51,765 nt of DNA from SKVR01 sp037441525 (GCA_037441525.1 JBBISA010000027.1:1-51765); one strand, 5' to 3'; shown: positions 18,713 to 28,865, numbered from the stretch's first letter. The notes: generated by a model from the letters alone, not told the origin. A program made the numbers and translations.

Positions 18713-19477
18713 ATGAGAACCAGTAGACCTCTTACAACGTTGAGCGGTATTGTTTTAACCGGTTTTGTTGCGTTGGCAGCATGCCATCCAACGGAAAAAA
18801 AAGCAGAAAATGAAATCAGTAATAATGAAAATGTACAACAATTAACAAACATGACTATGAAAGACGGATTGCACACCTTACCAGCATTAACTTACGCTTA
18901 CGATGCCCTCGAACCGCACTTCGATGCGCGTACCATGGAGATTCATTTCACCAAGCACCATCAGGCATACATTACCAATCTGAACAATGCTATTCAGGGA
19001 AGTGAACTGCAGGGTAAGTCACTCGAAGAAATTTTTGTCAGTATGAGCAAACACTCCATGGTTGTTCGCAACAATGGTGGCGGCCACTGGAACCATACCT
19101 TTTTCTGGGAAATCCTGGGCCCTAATTCAAAAGGAAAACCATCAGGAAAATTATTGTCAGCAATTGAAACTAAATTTGGGTCCTTCGAAAGCTTTAAGGA
19201 AGAATTTGCCAAAGCGGGGATGACCCGGTTTGGAAGCGGATGGGCATGGCTTTCGGTTGACCCTGCAGGTCAGCTTGTGGTAAGCAGTACTCCCAATCAG
19301 GACAATCCTCTGATGGATGTGGCTGATGTAAAAGGTACCCCTATACTTGGACTTGATGTTTGGGAACACGCCTATTACCTTCTTTACCAAAACCGCAGAG
19401 CCGATTTTATAAACAGTTTCTGGAATGTTGTAAACTGGGATGCTGTTGAAAAAAGATATGAAGCTCTTGTAAAATAA
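18713..19477 (+). CDS. superoxide dismutase (Mn/Fe family) with lipoprotein signal
   Basis: Converts superoxide to oxygen and hydrogen peroxide. The 254-residue protein is about 50 residues longer than cytosolic SodA/SodB. The first 24 residues form a lipoprotein signal ending in LAAC, followed by a polar linker up to about residue 50. Metal ligands are H78, H128, D215 and H219 (LDVWEHAYY). The GGGHWNH motif and the outer-sphere glutamine in TPNQDNP (Q196) favour manganese or cambialistic use. I infer that it is tethered to a membrane facing the periplasm. A strong terminator follows. It is monocistronic. Confidence 0.93.
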   Translation: MRTSRPLTTLSGIVLTGFVALAACHPTEKKAENEISNNENVQQLTNMTMKDGLHTLPALTYAYDALEPHFDARTMEIHFTKHHQAYITNLNNAIQGSELQGKSLEEIFVSMSKHSMVVRNNGGGHWNHTFFWEILGPNSKGKPSGKLLSAIETKFGSFESFKEEFAKAGMTRFGSGWAWLSVDPAGQLVVSSTPNQDNPLMDVADVKGTPILGLDVWEHAYYLLYQNRRADFINSFWNVVNWDAVEKRYEALVK

Positions 19478-19507
19478 TTCCATCCTTTCCTATTGCACAT
19501 TGTAAAC

Positions 19508-19545
19508 AGAGGCTGTCCGCTCTCACGGGCAGCCTCTTTGCTTTA
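19508..19545 (+). terminator. rho-independent terminator of the superoxide dismutase gene
   Basis: An eight-base perfect stem, AGAGGCTG (19508-19515) with CAGCCTCT (19530-19537), is extended inward by C-G pairs. A T-rich tract (TTGCTTTATTT) follows. It lies 30 bases after the stop codon. Confidence 0.85.
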
Positions 19546-19576
19546 TTTACAAAAAGAACCTGTTTATGAACAAAAT

Positions 19577-21082
19577 TTAACGGATTACATATTTTCGTTC
19601 ATCTGAGATATTATTGGAAATCAAACGAACAATAACAACCTCACCTTGGTAGCTTCGGGCAAAATTCACAGTTATATTCTGCACATAATCTTCCGTAAAA
19701 AGATTAAACTGGCCAATAATCCGCCCCTGTAAATCTGCCACTATCAACCTGGTACCAGGCACTTCATTTTTAACCCATATTTCCATTTTCTGAGCACTAA
19801 AAGCCACATTAACTATTTCAGTTCCCTTTTTTATATTGGAATTGTTAACAGCCACAGGTGCAAAGTATTCATACTTTCCGTCGTAGTCGGTTTGTTTTAG
19901 CCTGTAGTAAGAAATCCCTGAATATGGATTATTATCAATAAAATCATATCGAGTTAAATGGTTGGTATTACCTGCACCGTTTATATGGGTTACCACATCC
20001 CACCATTTGCCATCCATGCTTCTTTCAATTGTAAAAAAATCATTGTTAACCTCTGTGGCAGTTGCCCATTCCAATTGCACAGAATTGTTAATAGCTTTGG
20101 CATTGAAATAGATAAATTCTATAGGCAATGGTGAATTACTAAAATCTACATTATTTGACAAAGCAGAATAATAGTAAATGTCTGACTTTACGTTTTGCTT
20201 GTAAACGGCTCTCACATAATAACGTGGCGTGGCTCCGGGCATGTATTTAAATGGATCCATAAACACGGTATTTTTATCATTTTGCGGGTAATTGCCGTTT
20301 ATCAGGTTGCCAAATATGATTTCATCGTAATGCATGGGTCCACCAAAGTTTCGAAATACCTGAAAACCCATAAACGTAAAACCACTTTCGTCGGTTAAAC
20401 TATTCATAAACGACCACTTTAGTTTTACCCTAAGTTCCCCATCTACCTCAGCTGAAAGATTATTTGGAGATGCGAAAAACAGGTTTGTTGTGCCCCCAAC
20501 AATTTTGCCCTTAAAATTAGTGATTCTTACGCCTGTTATGCTATTTACGTAAATGTTGCCAGTACCTGAAATTTCATTGGAGTTTTTTCCTTCGATTCTA
20601 TCTGCCGACAAATCACCATTTACCACTATGCCGGCATTATTTTTAATTAGAATATTCTTATCAACAATTAATTGACCACCCTCTGAAACATTTATTGTAA
20701 GGTTATTCTCAACATCCAGATTTTGTTTAATAATAAGCTTGCCCATAGGAAGTACGTTAATTATAAGGTTATTATCAGCCAATAATGAACCATATATAGT
20801 CAGAGTTCCTTTAACTTCTAAAATGAACCCACTCTTATCGATATTCAAATCCTTTTTAACACCAACGGTACCAATGCTTACATTGTGTGTAGCATTTGCC
20901 ACACTGATTTTATTAAAACCATAATTATTCCTTATAATAATTGGCACATTTAAATTACCCTCCCAGGTTTGAATAATCTGCCAATCACCCGATTGCTTTG
21001 TATTTTGAGATTTTGCTATAAAACCTGCTAATAATGCTGTTAAAAGGATATTAATTTTAAAGATTTGTACAATTGTTTTCAT
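19577..21082 (-). CDS. secreted protein with type IX sorting-like C-terminal domain
   Basis: A 501-residue exported protein with a signal peptide (INILLTALLAGFIAKSQ). Residues 40-190 hold repeated short strands rich in N, I and V, a likely right-handed beta-helix (for example LTIYGSLLADNNLIINVLP and LIVDKNILIKNNAGIVVNG). A fibronectin-like segment follows at about 215-320. Then comes the common Bacteroidota block VQLEWATATEVNNDFFTIER. The last 75 residues (MEIWVKNEVPGTRLIVADLQGRIIG to the terminal KYVIR) resemble a type A type IX sorting domain. I infer export to the cell surface. No enzymatic motif is seen. Confidence 0.75.
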   Translation of the reverse strand: MKTIVQIFKINILLTALLAGFIAKSQNTKQSGDWQIIQTWEGNLNVPIIIRNNYGFNKISVANATHNVSIGTVGVKKDLNIDKSGFILEVKGTLTIYGSLLADNNLIINVLPMGKLIIKQNLDVENNLTINVSEGGQLIVDKNILIKNNAGIVVNGDLSADRIEGKNSNEISGTGNIYVNSITGVRITNFKGKIVGGTTNLFFASPNNLSAEVDGELRVKLKWSFMNSLTDESGFTFMGFQVFRNFGGPMHYDEIIFGNLINGNYPQNDKNTVFMDPFKYMPGATPRYYVRAVYKQNVKSDIYYYSALSNNVDFSNSPLPIEFIYFNAKAINNSVQLEWATATEVNNDFFTIERSMDGKWWDVVTHINGAGNTNHLTRYDFIDNNPYSGISYYRLKQTDYDGKYEYFAPVAVNNSNIKKGTEIVNVAFSAQKMEIWVKNEVPGTRLIVADLQGRIIGQFNLFTEDYVQNITVNFARSYQGEVVIVRLISNNISDERKYVIR

Positions 21083-21327
21083 GGTTGCAAATTGTGGTTT
21101 AAGGTCTGGTTAAATCGAATAAGTATTTCGCAAATTCTTTGTTTCGTAATTCTGCAACTTTAACTTAGTGGCATTACCTACCTAATACTCACGCAAAGAT
21201 AAGTATTTTTACCTATACAAAAATACGATAAAACGGCAAAATATTGCTCCAAATCACAAATAAATTATAAAAGGCTTGCCAAATGCGGCTTTCACGATAA
21301 AAAAAATTTCAACAATTTGAAAAAAAT

Positions 21328-21335
21328 TAACTTTG
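21328..21335 (+). promoter_or_regulatory. -7 promoter element of mutS2
   Basis: TAACTTTG fits the Bacteroidota -7 box (TAnnTTTG) and lies 48 bases before the chosen mutS2 start. No good TTTG box is found about 21 bases upstream. The surrounding 21083-21383 stretch holds no gene. Confidence 0.4.
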
Positions 21336-21383
21336 CAACCTATAAAATGAGATGATTTGACAATCAATCATATAGTATTAAAT

Positions 21384-23828
21384 ATGCTTTACCCTCAAAA
21401 CTTTGAACAAAAAATCGGTTTCGACCAGATAAGAATCATGCTTATCAATCGATGTATAAGTACACTTGGCAAATATTTCGCCAATAAAATGGGGTTTTCT
21501 TCAAATTACCAGGCGATAAATGTTTTACTCGATCAAACAGAAGAATTCAGACAAATTATTCTATCTGGTGAAAACTTTCCTGCCAGCAATTATTACGACC
21601 CCTTCGAAGTATTTGAACGTATTAAAACACCGGGTACTTTTGCCGAATCTGATGAGTTAAATGACCTGAGGGCTTCTTTGATTACTATACGTGAAGTTTT
21701 AAGCTTTCTAAAGAAGACTTCAGCAGAAACAAGATTAAGATACCCGGTTCTGAATGGTCTGAGTGAACAGATCATAATTGACCCAATCATATTTAAAGAG
21801 CTGACACGGATACTTGATGAGAAGGGATTGATTCGCAGCAATGCATCTGATAATCTCTCATTCATAAGAAAAATGCTCAGCCAACTTGAAAACCAGGCGG
21901 GACAAAGAATAAACCAGATTCTTGCTCAGGCCAGAAAAGATGGGTTGATTTCTGCAGACATAGAACTCGCCCTCAGAAATGGAAGACTGGTAATACCGGT
22001 TCCAGTGGCATATAAAAGAAAAATCAAAGGGTTTGTGCACGATCAGTCGGCTACAGGCCAAACGGTATTCATTGAACCTGAAGAGATTTTTGAGATAAAT
22101 AATGAAATCAGGGAACTGGAATTAGAAGAAAGACGGGAAATAATTCGCATTCTAAAGGAATTTGCCGACTTTATAAGGCCAATGCTTACTTCTTTAAAGG
22201 AAGCCTACCGCTTTTTGGGAAAAATTGATTTTATCAGAGCTAAAGCCAATCTGTCCCTTGAAATGGATGCAGCCAGACCCAAAGTTAATAATCAGCCAAT
22301 GGTTAACTGGACAAAAGCAAAACACCCTTTGCTATGGTTGGCCTACAAACCATTGAAAAAACATGTAGAACCGCTCGAGCTGAACCTTAACCCGGAACAG
22401 CATATAATTGTTATTTCCGGACCAAACGCAGGGGGCAAATCTGTTTGCTTGAAAACTGCAGGCCTTGTGCAATATATGTTGCAATGCGGATTACTTATTC
22501 CAATGGCTGATTACTCAGAAGCAGGAATATTTAAAAAAATATTCATAGACATCGGCGATCAGCAATCTCTCGAAAATGACCTAAGCACCTATAGTTCTCA
22601 TTTAGCCAACATGAAATTATTTCTTGAAAATGCTGATTCACATACACTCTTCCTGATTGATGAGTTTGGTGCTGGCACCGAACCCAGGCTTGGCGGAGCA
22701 ATCGCTGAATCCATACTTGATGAACTTTCAAACAAGAAATCTTTCGGCGTAATAACCACCCATTACGCCAATTTGAAGATACTGGCAGGGAAGAAAGCCG
22801 GGATATTAAACGGTTCAATGTTATTTGATACCGGAAATATGAGACCATTGTACAAACTTAAAACCGGAAATCCTGGTAGTAGTTTTGCATTCGAAATTGC
22901 CCGAACAATGGGCATCCCCGAATATTTACTTGAAAAAGCCGCTAACATTGCAGGCACCGAACATATTGATTTTGAAAGGCAATTGCAAGACCTTGAGCTG
23001 AAGAAAATTGAGCTGGATGAAAAAGAAAAACAGCTTAAGTCGGGCGATGCATTTTTATCTGAACTCATTGACAAATATCAGCATCTCAACGAAAAACTGG
23101 AATCCCAAAAAAGTCAGATAATTTCAGAAGCCCGCCTGGAAGCAAAAAAAATTCTTGCCGACGCCAACAAAATGATTGAGAAAACAATTAAAGAAATCAG
23201 GGAATCGGCAGCAGACAAAGAAAAAACCAAGACACTTAGAAATGAGCTTGCCGGATATTCCAACATAAAGGAAGGTTTTATTGAACCCCATCATCCCGAG
23301 CAAAGGGCAAGTAAAAAGAAAAAGGAAAAAACCGAAAAGGAAGACCGAGAAATCCAGGTGATTGAAGGCCCTGTTAATATAGGTGATTTTGTAAAAATAC
23401 AAGGACAACAGGCAATCGGCGAAGTTCTTGAAAAAGGCGAAAAAGACGCTGTGGTGGCGGTTGGAGGCATGCGGTTAAAAACATCCTTAAAATTGCTTCA
23501 GAAAGTTTCAAAAACAATGGTTAAGCAATCTGAAATCCGTGTAAAAATAAAATACGATTTCGACATTAATGAAAAAGCCACTGAGTTTAGTCCCAATCTT
23601 GACATTCGGGGGAAAAGGGCTGAAGAAGCTCTTGTTCAGATGCGAAGGTTTGTGGATGATGCCATTTTGCTTGGGGTAAAACAACTAAAGGTTATACATG
23701 GCACAGGTGATGGAATTTTAAGGGAAGTAATACGTGATTATCTGCGAACCATCAACGAAATAAAAAGAGTCCGCGATGAGCATCCGGACAGAGGCGGAGC
23801 AGGCAGCACCATTATAGAGATTAAATGA
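21384..23828 (+). CDS. mutS2: endonuclease MutS2 with Smr domain
   Basis: A MutS2-type ATPase/nuclease of 814 residues. I start at ATG 21384 because MLYPQNFEQKIGFDQIR is the family's usual N-terminus; a TTG nine codons upstream is less likely. The core and clamp helices are followed by the Walker A motif GPNAGGKS and Walker B (LFLIDEFGAGTEP). A long charged coiled coil comes next, then a C-terminal Smr nuclease domain (LDIRGKRAEEAL, LKVIHGTGDGILRE). MutS2 suppresses recombination or rescues collided ribosomes, depending on the species. It ends 65 bases from the convergent thioredoxin-fold gene. Confidence 0.95.
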   Translation: MLYPQNFEQKIGFDQIRIMLINRCISTLGKYFANKMGFSSNYQAINVLLDQTEEFRQIILSGENFPASNYYDPFEVFERIKTPGTFAESDELNDLRASLITIREVLSFLKKTSAETRLRYPVLNGLSEQIIIDPIIFKELTRILDEKGLIRSNASDNLSFIRKMLSQLENQAGQRINQILAQARKDGLISADIELALRNGRLVIPVPVAYKRKIKGFVHDQSATGQTVFIEPEEIFEINNEIRELELEERREIIRILKEFADFIRPMLTSLKEAYRFLGKIDFIRAKANLSLEMDAARPKVNNQPMVNWTKAKHPLLWLAYKPLKKHVEPLELNLNPEQHIIVISGPNAGGKSVCLKTAGLVQYMLQCGLLIPMADYSEAGIFKKIFIDIGDQQSLENDLSTYSSHLANMKLFLENADSHTLFLIDEFGAGTEPRLGGAIAESILDELSNKKSFGVITTHYANLKILAGKKAGILNGSMLFDTGNMRPLYKLKTGNPGSSFAFEIARTMGIPEYLLEKAANIAGTEHIDFERQLQDLELKKIELDEKEKQLKSGDAFLSELIDKYQHLNEKLESQKSQIISEARLEAKKILADANKMIEKTIKEIRESAADKEKTKTLRNELAGYSNIKEGFIEPHHPEQRASKKKKEKTEKEDREIQVIEGPVNIGDFVKIQGQQAIGEVLEKGEKDAVVAVGGMRLKTSLKLLQKVSKTMVKQSEIRVKIKYDFDINEKATEFSPNLDIRGKRAEEALVQMRRFVDDAILLGVKQLKVIHGTGDGILREVIRDYLRTINEIKRVRDEHPDRGGAGSTIIEIK

Positions 23829-23893
23829 CGCTGCCTGTTGTTAAAATGGGTTTGGGTTATAAGCAATTAGCTGTTAGGGAGGGATTCCCCAGG

Positions 23894-24442
23894 TTATTTT
23901 ATTCGCCCCTCAAAATTTCTGATAAATTGTTCCAGATTTGTGTCAACTTTATAGTGGTTATCCTTAAAAAACACCAGAATTGGTTCAAATTGTTTAGGTT
24001 CTCTAAATCCGGGGATAGCAGTAATCAAATTTAGATTTTCATCAAAAAAGGCAACAGATGGATAACTCATCCTGCCCTGCAAAACCGCACGGGCAAAATT
24101 GTGCGACGATCTGCGGGCGGTTGGATTTTCGTTAACAAATATCTGGCTTCTAAACGTAACTGGGTCGGTTTGTTCAGCATTAAATTTAACCGCATAATAA
24201 TTCGCATTGATGTAGGCAGCTATTTCAGGGTGGGCAAATGTAACTTCTTCCATGCGCTTGCACCATCCACACCAGTCAGTATAAAAGTCAACAAAGATTT
24301 TTTTGGGATTCTGCTTTGCAAGGCGTTCTGCTTCTTCCATAGAAACCCATTTAATGCCCGATTGCTCCGCTTGATTATCTGAAAATGCACTTTGCGACAT
24401 GGCCAGAAATATAATTGTTATTACAGGGATTAACTTTTTCAT
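23894..24442 (-). CDS. exported thioredoxin-fold protein
   Basis: A 182-residue protein with a signal peptide (MKKLIPVITIIFLAMSQSAFS). The thioredoxin-like domain has the active site DWCGWCKRMEE, a WCGWC variant of the CxxC motif typical of the thioredoxin_7/DUF255-like group. A cis-proline region follows (YPSVAFFDENLNLI). It probably reduces or shuffles disulfides, or feeds electrons to envelope proteins. The C-terminus ends normally, and the gene is convergent with mutS2. Confidence 0.85.
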   Translation of the reverse strand: MKKLIPVITIIFLAMSQSAFSDNQAEQSGIKWVSMEEAERLAKQNPKKIFVDFYTDWCGWCKRMEEVTFAHPEIAAYINANYYAVKFNAEQTDPVTFRSQIFVNENPTARRSSHNFARAVLQGRMSYPSVAFFDENLNLITAIPGFREPKQFEPILVFFKDNHYKVDTNLEQFIRNFEGRIK

Positions 24443-24677
24443 CTTTACTTTAATTTATTAATAAATCAAACCATTAAATATTTGTTATACATGCAGAAAT
24501 AAAAATGTAGTTTGTTAAACAAAAATAGTGCTAAATAGCCAAATAGAATTTTAAAACTTATTAAAAGTAAATTGATAATATGATAATAACAATTTCAGGA
24601 AAAAGAATTAAACTATCTGAACAAGGATTAATTTATAAATTCGCAGTTAATATAATATCATCCGAAATACAAAGCCT

Positions 24678-25898
24678 TTGATCAAACCTGACATATCAAC
24701 CAGCCATCTTTCACCAGGACAAATAGTCTGGAAGAAATTCATAAGAAATCGCCCATCTATCATTGCCATGGGATGGATAATTCTAAATATTTTAATTTCC
24801 ATTGCAGGTTATACAATTACTCCTGACCCTACTCCAAATGCAAACCGCCAACACCTTGAAATAGCCGCCAGCAACCCTGGAACAAGGATAAACTTCATTA
24901 ATGTAATGAAAAATGGAGACCAGAAAACCCGAAGTGGATTGTCAAAGATGGTTTTGGGGGCTCCTGATATTTTTACTGAAATCCCTTACTCTGCCATTAC
25001 ATTTAAAGACGACCTTGTAATTATTGACAAATACTCGGGTGATGAAAACTACAAAGGCCCTGAATTGGCCCTGAAAATGGCAGATGTGATATTTAATATC
25101 GATTCAACTGAAACACAAAATGGAACGGCCATTATTTACCTCAATGGAAATAATGGCACAATATCAAAACCTGTTGGTGAATTAGAATATACTATTAAAC
25201 AAAAGCATATTCATTCGCGAAGTTACTTTCTTGGCACCGACCGGTTTGGAAGAGACATTCTCAGTCAGGTAATAATTGGTGGAAGAGTTTCACTTTCTGT
25301 GGGTTTCGTTGCAATAACAATAGCGTTAATCCTGGGAATTGTTATGGGAAGCCTTGCCGGGTTTTTCAGAGGTCGAACCGATCAAATAATCATCTGGTTT
25401 ATAAATGTTGTGTGGTCAATACCTACCCTGCTTTTAGTAATCGCCATAACGTTTGCTCTGGGGAAAGGTTTCTGGCAGATTTTTATTGCGGTGGGGCTTA
25501 CTATGTGGGTTGATGTTGCCCGTGTTGTGAGAGGACAAATCATAAGTCTCAGAGAAAACGAATACATTGAAGCCGCACGGGCGCTTGGGATTCCGGCATT
25601 ACAGATAATAAGGAAGCATTTATTGCCCAACATTGTAGGGCCGGTGGTAGTCATTTCAGCCGCAAATTTTGCTTCCGCGATACTTATCGAAGCAGGATTA
25701 AGTTTTTTGGGGATTGGGGTTCAGCCCCCTACTCCATCGTGGGGAACCATGATAAGAGAAAATTATGGGTTCATTATTCTCGATAAAGCTTTTCTGGCCA
25801 TCATCCCCGGAATCTGTATTATGCTTCTTGTTATGGCATTTATGGTAGCAGGAAATGGCCTAAGAGACGCCCTTGATAAAACTTCAGCAAATCAATAA
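24678..25898 (+). CDS. ABC transporter permease, OppC/DppC type
   Basis: A 406-residue inner-membrane permease. TM1 is at about 28-48. A soluble periplasmic insert of some 140 residues follows, then the family hallmark LGTDRFGRDILSQVI and five TM helices. The ATPase-docking EAA loop is EAARALGIPALQIIRKHLLPN. The C-terminal LSFLGIGVQPPTPSWGTMI is diagnostic. The start is taken as TTG because no in-frame ATG occurs before residue 31, which would remove TM1. OppC proteins pair with an OppB permease, two ATPases and a binding protein to import peptides. None of these lies next to it here, so the gene is an isolated component. Confidence 0.88.
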   Translation: MIKPDISTSHLSPGQIVWKKFIRNRPSIIAMGWIILNILISIAGYTITPDPTPNANRQHLEIAASNPGTRINFINVMKNGDQKTRSGLSKMVLGAPDIFTEIPYSAITFKDDLVIIDKYSGDENYKGPELALKMADVIFNIDSTETQNGTAIIYLNGNNGTISKPVGELEYTIKQKHIHSRSYFLGTDRFGRDILSQVIIGGRVSLSVGFVAITIALILGIVMGSLAGFFRGRTDQIIIWFINVVWSIPTLLLVIAITFALGKGFWQIFIAVGLTMWVDVARVVRGQIISLRENEYIEAARALGIPALQIIRKHLLPNIVGPVVVISAANFASAILIEAGLSFLGIGVQPPTPSWGTMIRENYGFIILDKAFLAIIPGICIMLLVMAFMVAGNGLRDALDKTSANQ

Positions 25899-25908
25899 CC
25901 TAAAGCAA

Positions 25909-28458
25909 TTATTTTCTTTTAAAATTAAATGAAACAGTAAATCCCCCTTTGTTATTGAATTCCCAACTCCCTTTTAATTGTTCTTCAACAATAATTCTGA
26001 TTAGGTGGAATCCCATCGTGGTAGTTTTCTGAGGATTAATATCGTCAGCTATTCCGGTTCCATTGTCAGAAACGGCAATTTTAATTCCATCGTAGCCCTC
26101 TGCTAATGAGATATCGATTCTTTTTTCCTTTTGTCCCCTATCCTTAGGAAAGTGAAACGCATGTTTGAATGAATTGGTTATCAGCTCATTTACCACCAAT
26201 CCGCAGGGCATGGCAATGTCAACATCAACCAAAGAATTATCAACTTTAAAATGCGTATACAACTTAATTTCCCCACCAAACACTCCTGAAAGGTTTACTG
26301 AAATACGAGTTAAATAATCATCAATCCTTATTTGTGATAAACTACTTGATTTATAAAGGTCTTCGTGCACCAATGACATGGCTGCGATCCTCCGCTCAAG
26401 TTCATAAAATGACTCTTTTAGGTTATTATCTGAAAACACTCTGCTTTGCATACGGATGAGAGACATAATAACCTGCATATTATTTTTAACGCGGTGATGA
26501 ATTTCTTTTACCAGAGTTTCATTTTCCTTAAGATTGGATAGAATTCTTTCCTCTGCAACCCTTTGTTCAGTGATATTTTCAATCATTAGACTTATTGATT
26601 GCACCAATTTATCGTCTTCCTCAAAAACAGGATTACTGAAAAACTTGAAATAGTGTTGGTTTTCGTCTTTTTCAATCTGAATTTCTTTTTCCCTGGGATA
26701 ACCCATTAGCGACTCCTTCAACAAATCATTCATCAAGCCCTTAATTAACAGGTCGTTTATCCCTTGCAAAGAAATACCCGTAGAAATAGAAATACCAGCA
26801 TAAAATCCGAACCAATCTATGGCCTTTTTATTGAATTCGATAACATTCAACTCATTATCGAGCAATAACATACCATGCGCGTGGGTTTCAAGGATAGCAT
26901 TAAGATTGTTATTGGTTTTCTGAATTTGTTTTCTGGCATCTGATTCCTTATTCAGTAGCATAATTTTGTTTCTTTGTTTTAATAGCAGTATGGAAAAAAC
27001 TGCTATTACCAAGCCGGTAATGAAAAGCAAAGCCAGAAAAGTATTCACTACCTTGGTTTGTCTCAATTTATATATATTAATTTCCTGCTCCTTTTCAAGG
27101 TTTTCAATGCGTCTCTGTTTTTCTCTTGCCTTATATTCAATTTCGAGTTCATTTATTTGTCTTAATCTTTGCTCATTCAATATTTCCTGACTTATACTAA
27201 AATGTTCTTTGGAGTAATGAAAGGCACTTTTGAAGTTATTTATTGCAGCATAATACTGCGCCAGATAATCATAAGATGATTGAATTATAAATTTCAAATC
27301 ATGGTCATGTGCAATTTTCGCTGCTTTATGGATGGTTTCAATAGCATTATGGTACAATCCGTTCAAAAAATAGCCACGACCGATATTCATCAGTGTCTGA
27401 GCAATCATTCTTTGGTCACCAATGGAAACAGCCAATTCATGGGAGCGACGAAAGTAGTCGTTGGCAACATCATACCCTGCTTGCTCAAAGTAAAATTGCC
27501 CGAGATTGTTGAGGCTTTCAATAATACCAGCTCGTTCATTTAAATCCTGCCGTATTTTAAGGCCTTCTAAAAGATACTCTTTAGCCCTTGAAAATTCCCC
27601 TTTGCTTTGCAGAGAAAGCCCGATATTTGTTTTGGTAGTAGCAACCCTTGATTGGTAGCCCAATTGCACATATAAATCATGAGCTTTCAGAAATAATTCA
27701 AGTGCCTCATCCCAATCACCCATCTGGGAATAAACGTTACCAATATTATTATATGATTGCCCCAAACCTTCCGCATTATTCACTGATGCATAATTATCGA
27801 GGGCCTGTTGAAAGTACCTTAATGCTTCATTCATGTTTGCTCTGCGGGCCTCAACGATACCAAGACTGCTATAAGTTACAGCCAGGCTATTGGTATCTTT
27901 AAGTTCCTGATATATTTCCAGCGATTTCTCATAATACTCCCGGGCAAGGTTGTAAACACCCTGTCGGCTGTAAACTACGCCGATATTGCTTTGCAATTTT
28001 GCGATGTTGATTTCAATATCTCTTTTAAAAGGAGCAGTATACAATAATCTTAGCTTTTCGTAAATATTGAGTGCCTGATCGTAATGGGTAAGGGCTTTTT
28101 CATATTCCCCCTGATCAGATTTCACAATCCCCATATATCTGCGACTTTTTGCTCTGATTAAGTCGGCCTCAGGAGAAAGTGACCGGGTTGAGGTGGTCAT
28201 TGAAACAGAATTGGCCAGTTCATAAGCCATTTGATAATACTCAAAGGCTTTCCCAGGCTCCGTATACTCATGCTTATCCCCCAATTTGATATAAAGCTCA
28301 GACTTTTCGAGCTTGTTATTAGTTTTATCAATTAAGGTAAGTAGGCTGTCAACATTACTTGCGATTACAATCCCGGAATTAAAAAGGATCGCAATAAATG
28401 TCAGGATTGAAATAATATGGCTATAAAATAAATGTAGAATCGAATTGGGGAGAAGCAT
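25909..28458 (-). CDS. TPR- and PAS-containing sensor histidine kinase
   Basis: An 849-residue membrane kinase. An N-terminal hydrophobic segment (about 10-33) serves as signal or anchor. About eight TPR repeats (65-430) follow; NIGVVYSRQGVYNLAREYYEKSLEIY is one, split here as seen across residues 157-182. A coiled coil (430-475), a TM helix (TFLALLFITGLVIAVFSILLL), a PAS-like domain (520-640) and a HisKA_2-type phosphoacceptor box with HHRVKNN (H654 or H655) come next. A HATPase_c domain closes the protein (NELITNSFKHAF, SDNGTGIADD). It is the last gene of the siaB/siaC-like operon, 61 bases downstream, and no response regulator is adjacent. This architecture is frequent in Bacteroidota. Confidence 0.9.
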   Translation of the reverse strand: MLLPNSILHLFYSHIISILTFIAILFNSGIVIASNVDSLLTLIDKTNNKLEKSELYIKLGDKHEYTEPGKAFEYYQMAYELANSVSMTTSTRSLSPEADLIRAKSRRYMGIVKSDQGEYEKALTHYDQALNIYEKLRLLYTAPFKRDIEINIAKLQSNIGVVYSRQGVYNLAREYYEKSLEIYQELKDTNSLAVTYSSLGIVEARRANMNEALRYFQQALDNYASVNNAEGLGQSYNNIGNVYSQMGDWDEALELFLKAHDLYVQLGYQSRVATTKTNIGLSLQSKGEFSRAKEYLLEGLKIRQDLNERAGIIESLNNLGQFYFEQAGYDVANDYFRRSHELAVSIGDQRMIAQTLMNIGRGYFLNGLYHNAIETIHKAAKIAHDHDLKFIIQSSYDYLAQYYAAINNFKSAFHYSKEHFSISQEILNEQRLRQINELEIEYKAREKQRRIENLEKEQEINIYKLRQTKVVNTFLALLFITGLVIAVFSILLLKQRNKIMLLNKESDARKQIQKTNNNLNAILETHAHGMLLLDNELNVIEFNKKAIDWFGFYAGISISTGISLQGINDLLIKGLMNDLLKESLMGYPREKEIQIEKDENQHYFKFFSNPVFEEDDKLVQSISLMIENITEQRVAEERILSNLKENETLVKEIHHRVKNNMQVIMSLIRMQSRVFSDNNLKESFYELERRIAAMSLVHEDLYKSSSLSQIRIDDYLTRISVNLSGVFGGEIKLYTHFKVDNSLVDVDIAMPCGLVVNELITNSFKHAFHFPKDRGQKEKRIDISLAEGYDGIKIAVSDNGTGIADDINPQKTTTMGFHLIRIIVEEQLKGSWEFNNKGGFTVSFNFKRK

Positions 28459-28519
28459 TGGGTTTCCAGGCCAGAATCAGGTAAATATTGTAGTTTGTAT
28501 TATGCAGGTAATAGACATT

Positions 28520-28843
28520 TTATTTATCTGTGGCCTTAATATAAAACATAAGTATTGTATTTAGTTCTCGAACATTCCTTTCTGATTCGACCAGTTTAGT
28601 ATTAAGTTCTTCTATCTTTTCTTTGGCTTTTAGTAGTTTATGTTGTGAAACATCGCCTATGCGGGTAATCTTAACAGCATCGATTAGAAGGGATTCGTAG
28701 TCCTTTACAATTTCGATCAGTCGGCCTTTCAACTCAGTTTCAGTGATATTTTGGTTTTGTAGGATATCCTTGTAATTTCTCAATCTATCGAATTCCTTGC
28801 TAAATACTTCCTCAGCGCTATCAGACCTTTTATTTGCATCCAT
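28520..28843 (-). CDS. small coiled-coil protein of the SiaB/SiaC operon
   Basis: A 107-residue, highly charged and predicted all-helical protein. Residues 45-90 (ESLLIDAVKITRIGDVSQHK, then LLKAKEKIEELNTKL) resemble the signalling-helix segment that precedes cyclase domains of SiaD-like diguanylate cyclases, but no catalytic domain follows. It lies 22 bases downstream of the SiaC-like gene and 61 upstream of the histidine kinase. I infer that it passes the SiaB/SiaC state to a partner through coiled-coil contacts. The function is not established. Confidence 0.7.
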   Translation of the reverse strand: MDANKRSDSAEEVFSKEFDRLRNYKDILQNQNITETELKGRLIEIVKDYESLLIDAVKITRIGDVSQHKLLKAKEKIEELNTKLVESERNVRELNTILMFYIKATDK

Positions 28844-28865
28844 AGAAAAAAACTTTGGTCAATGG

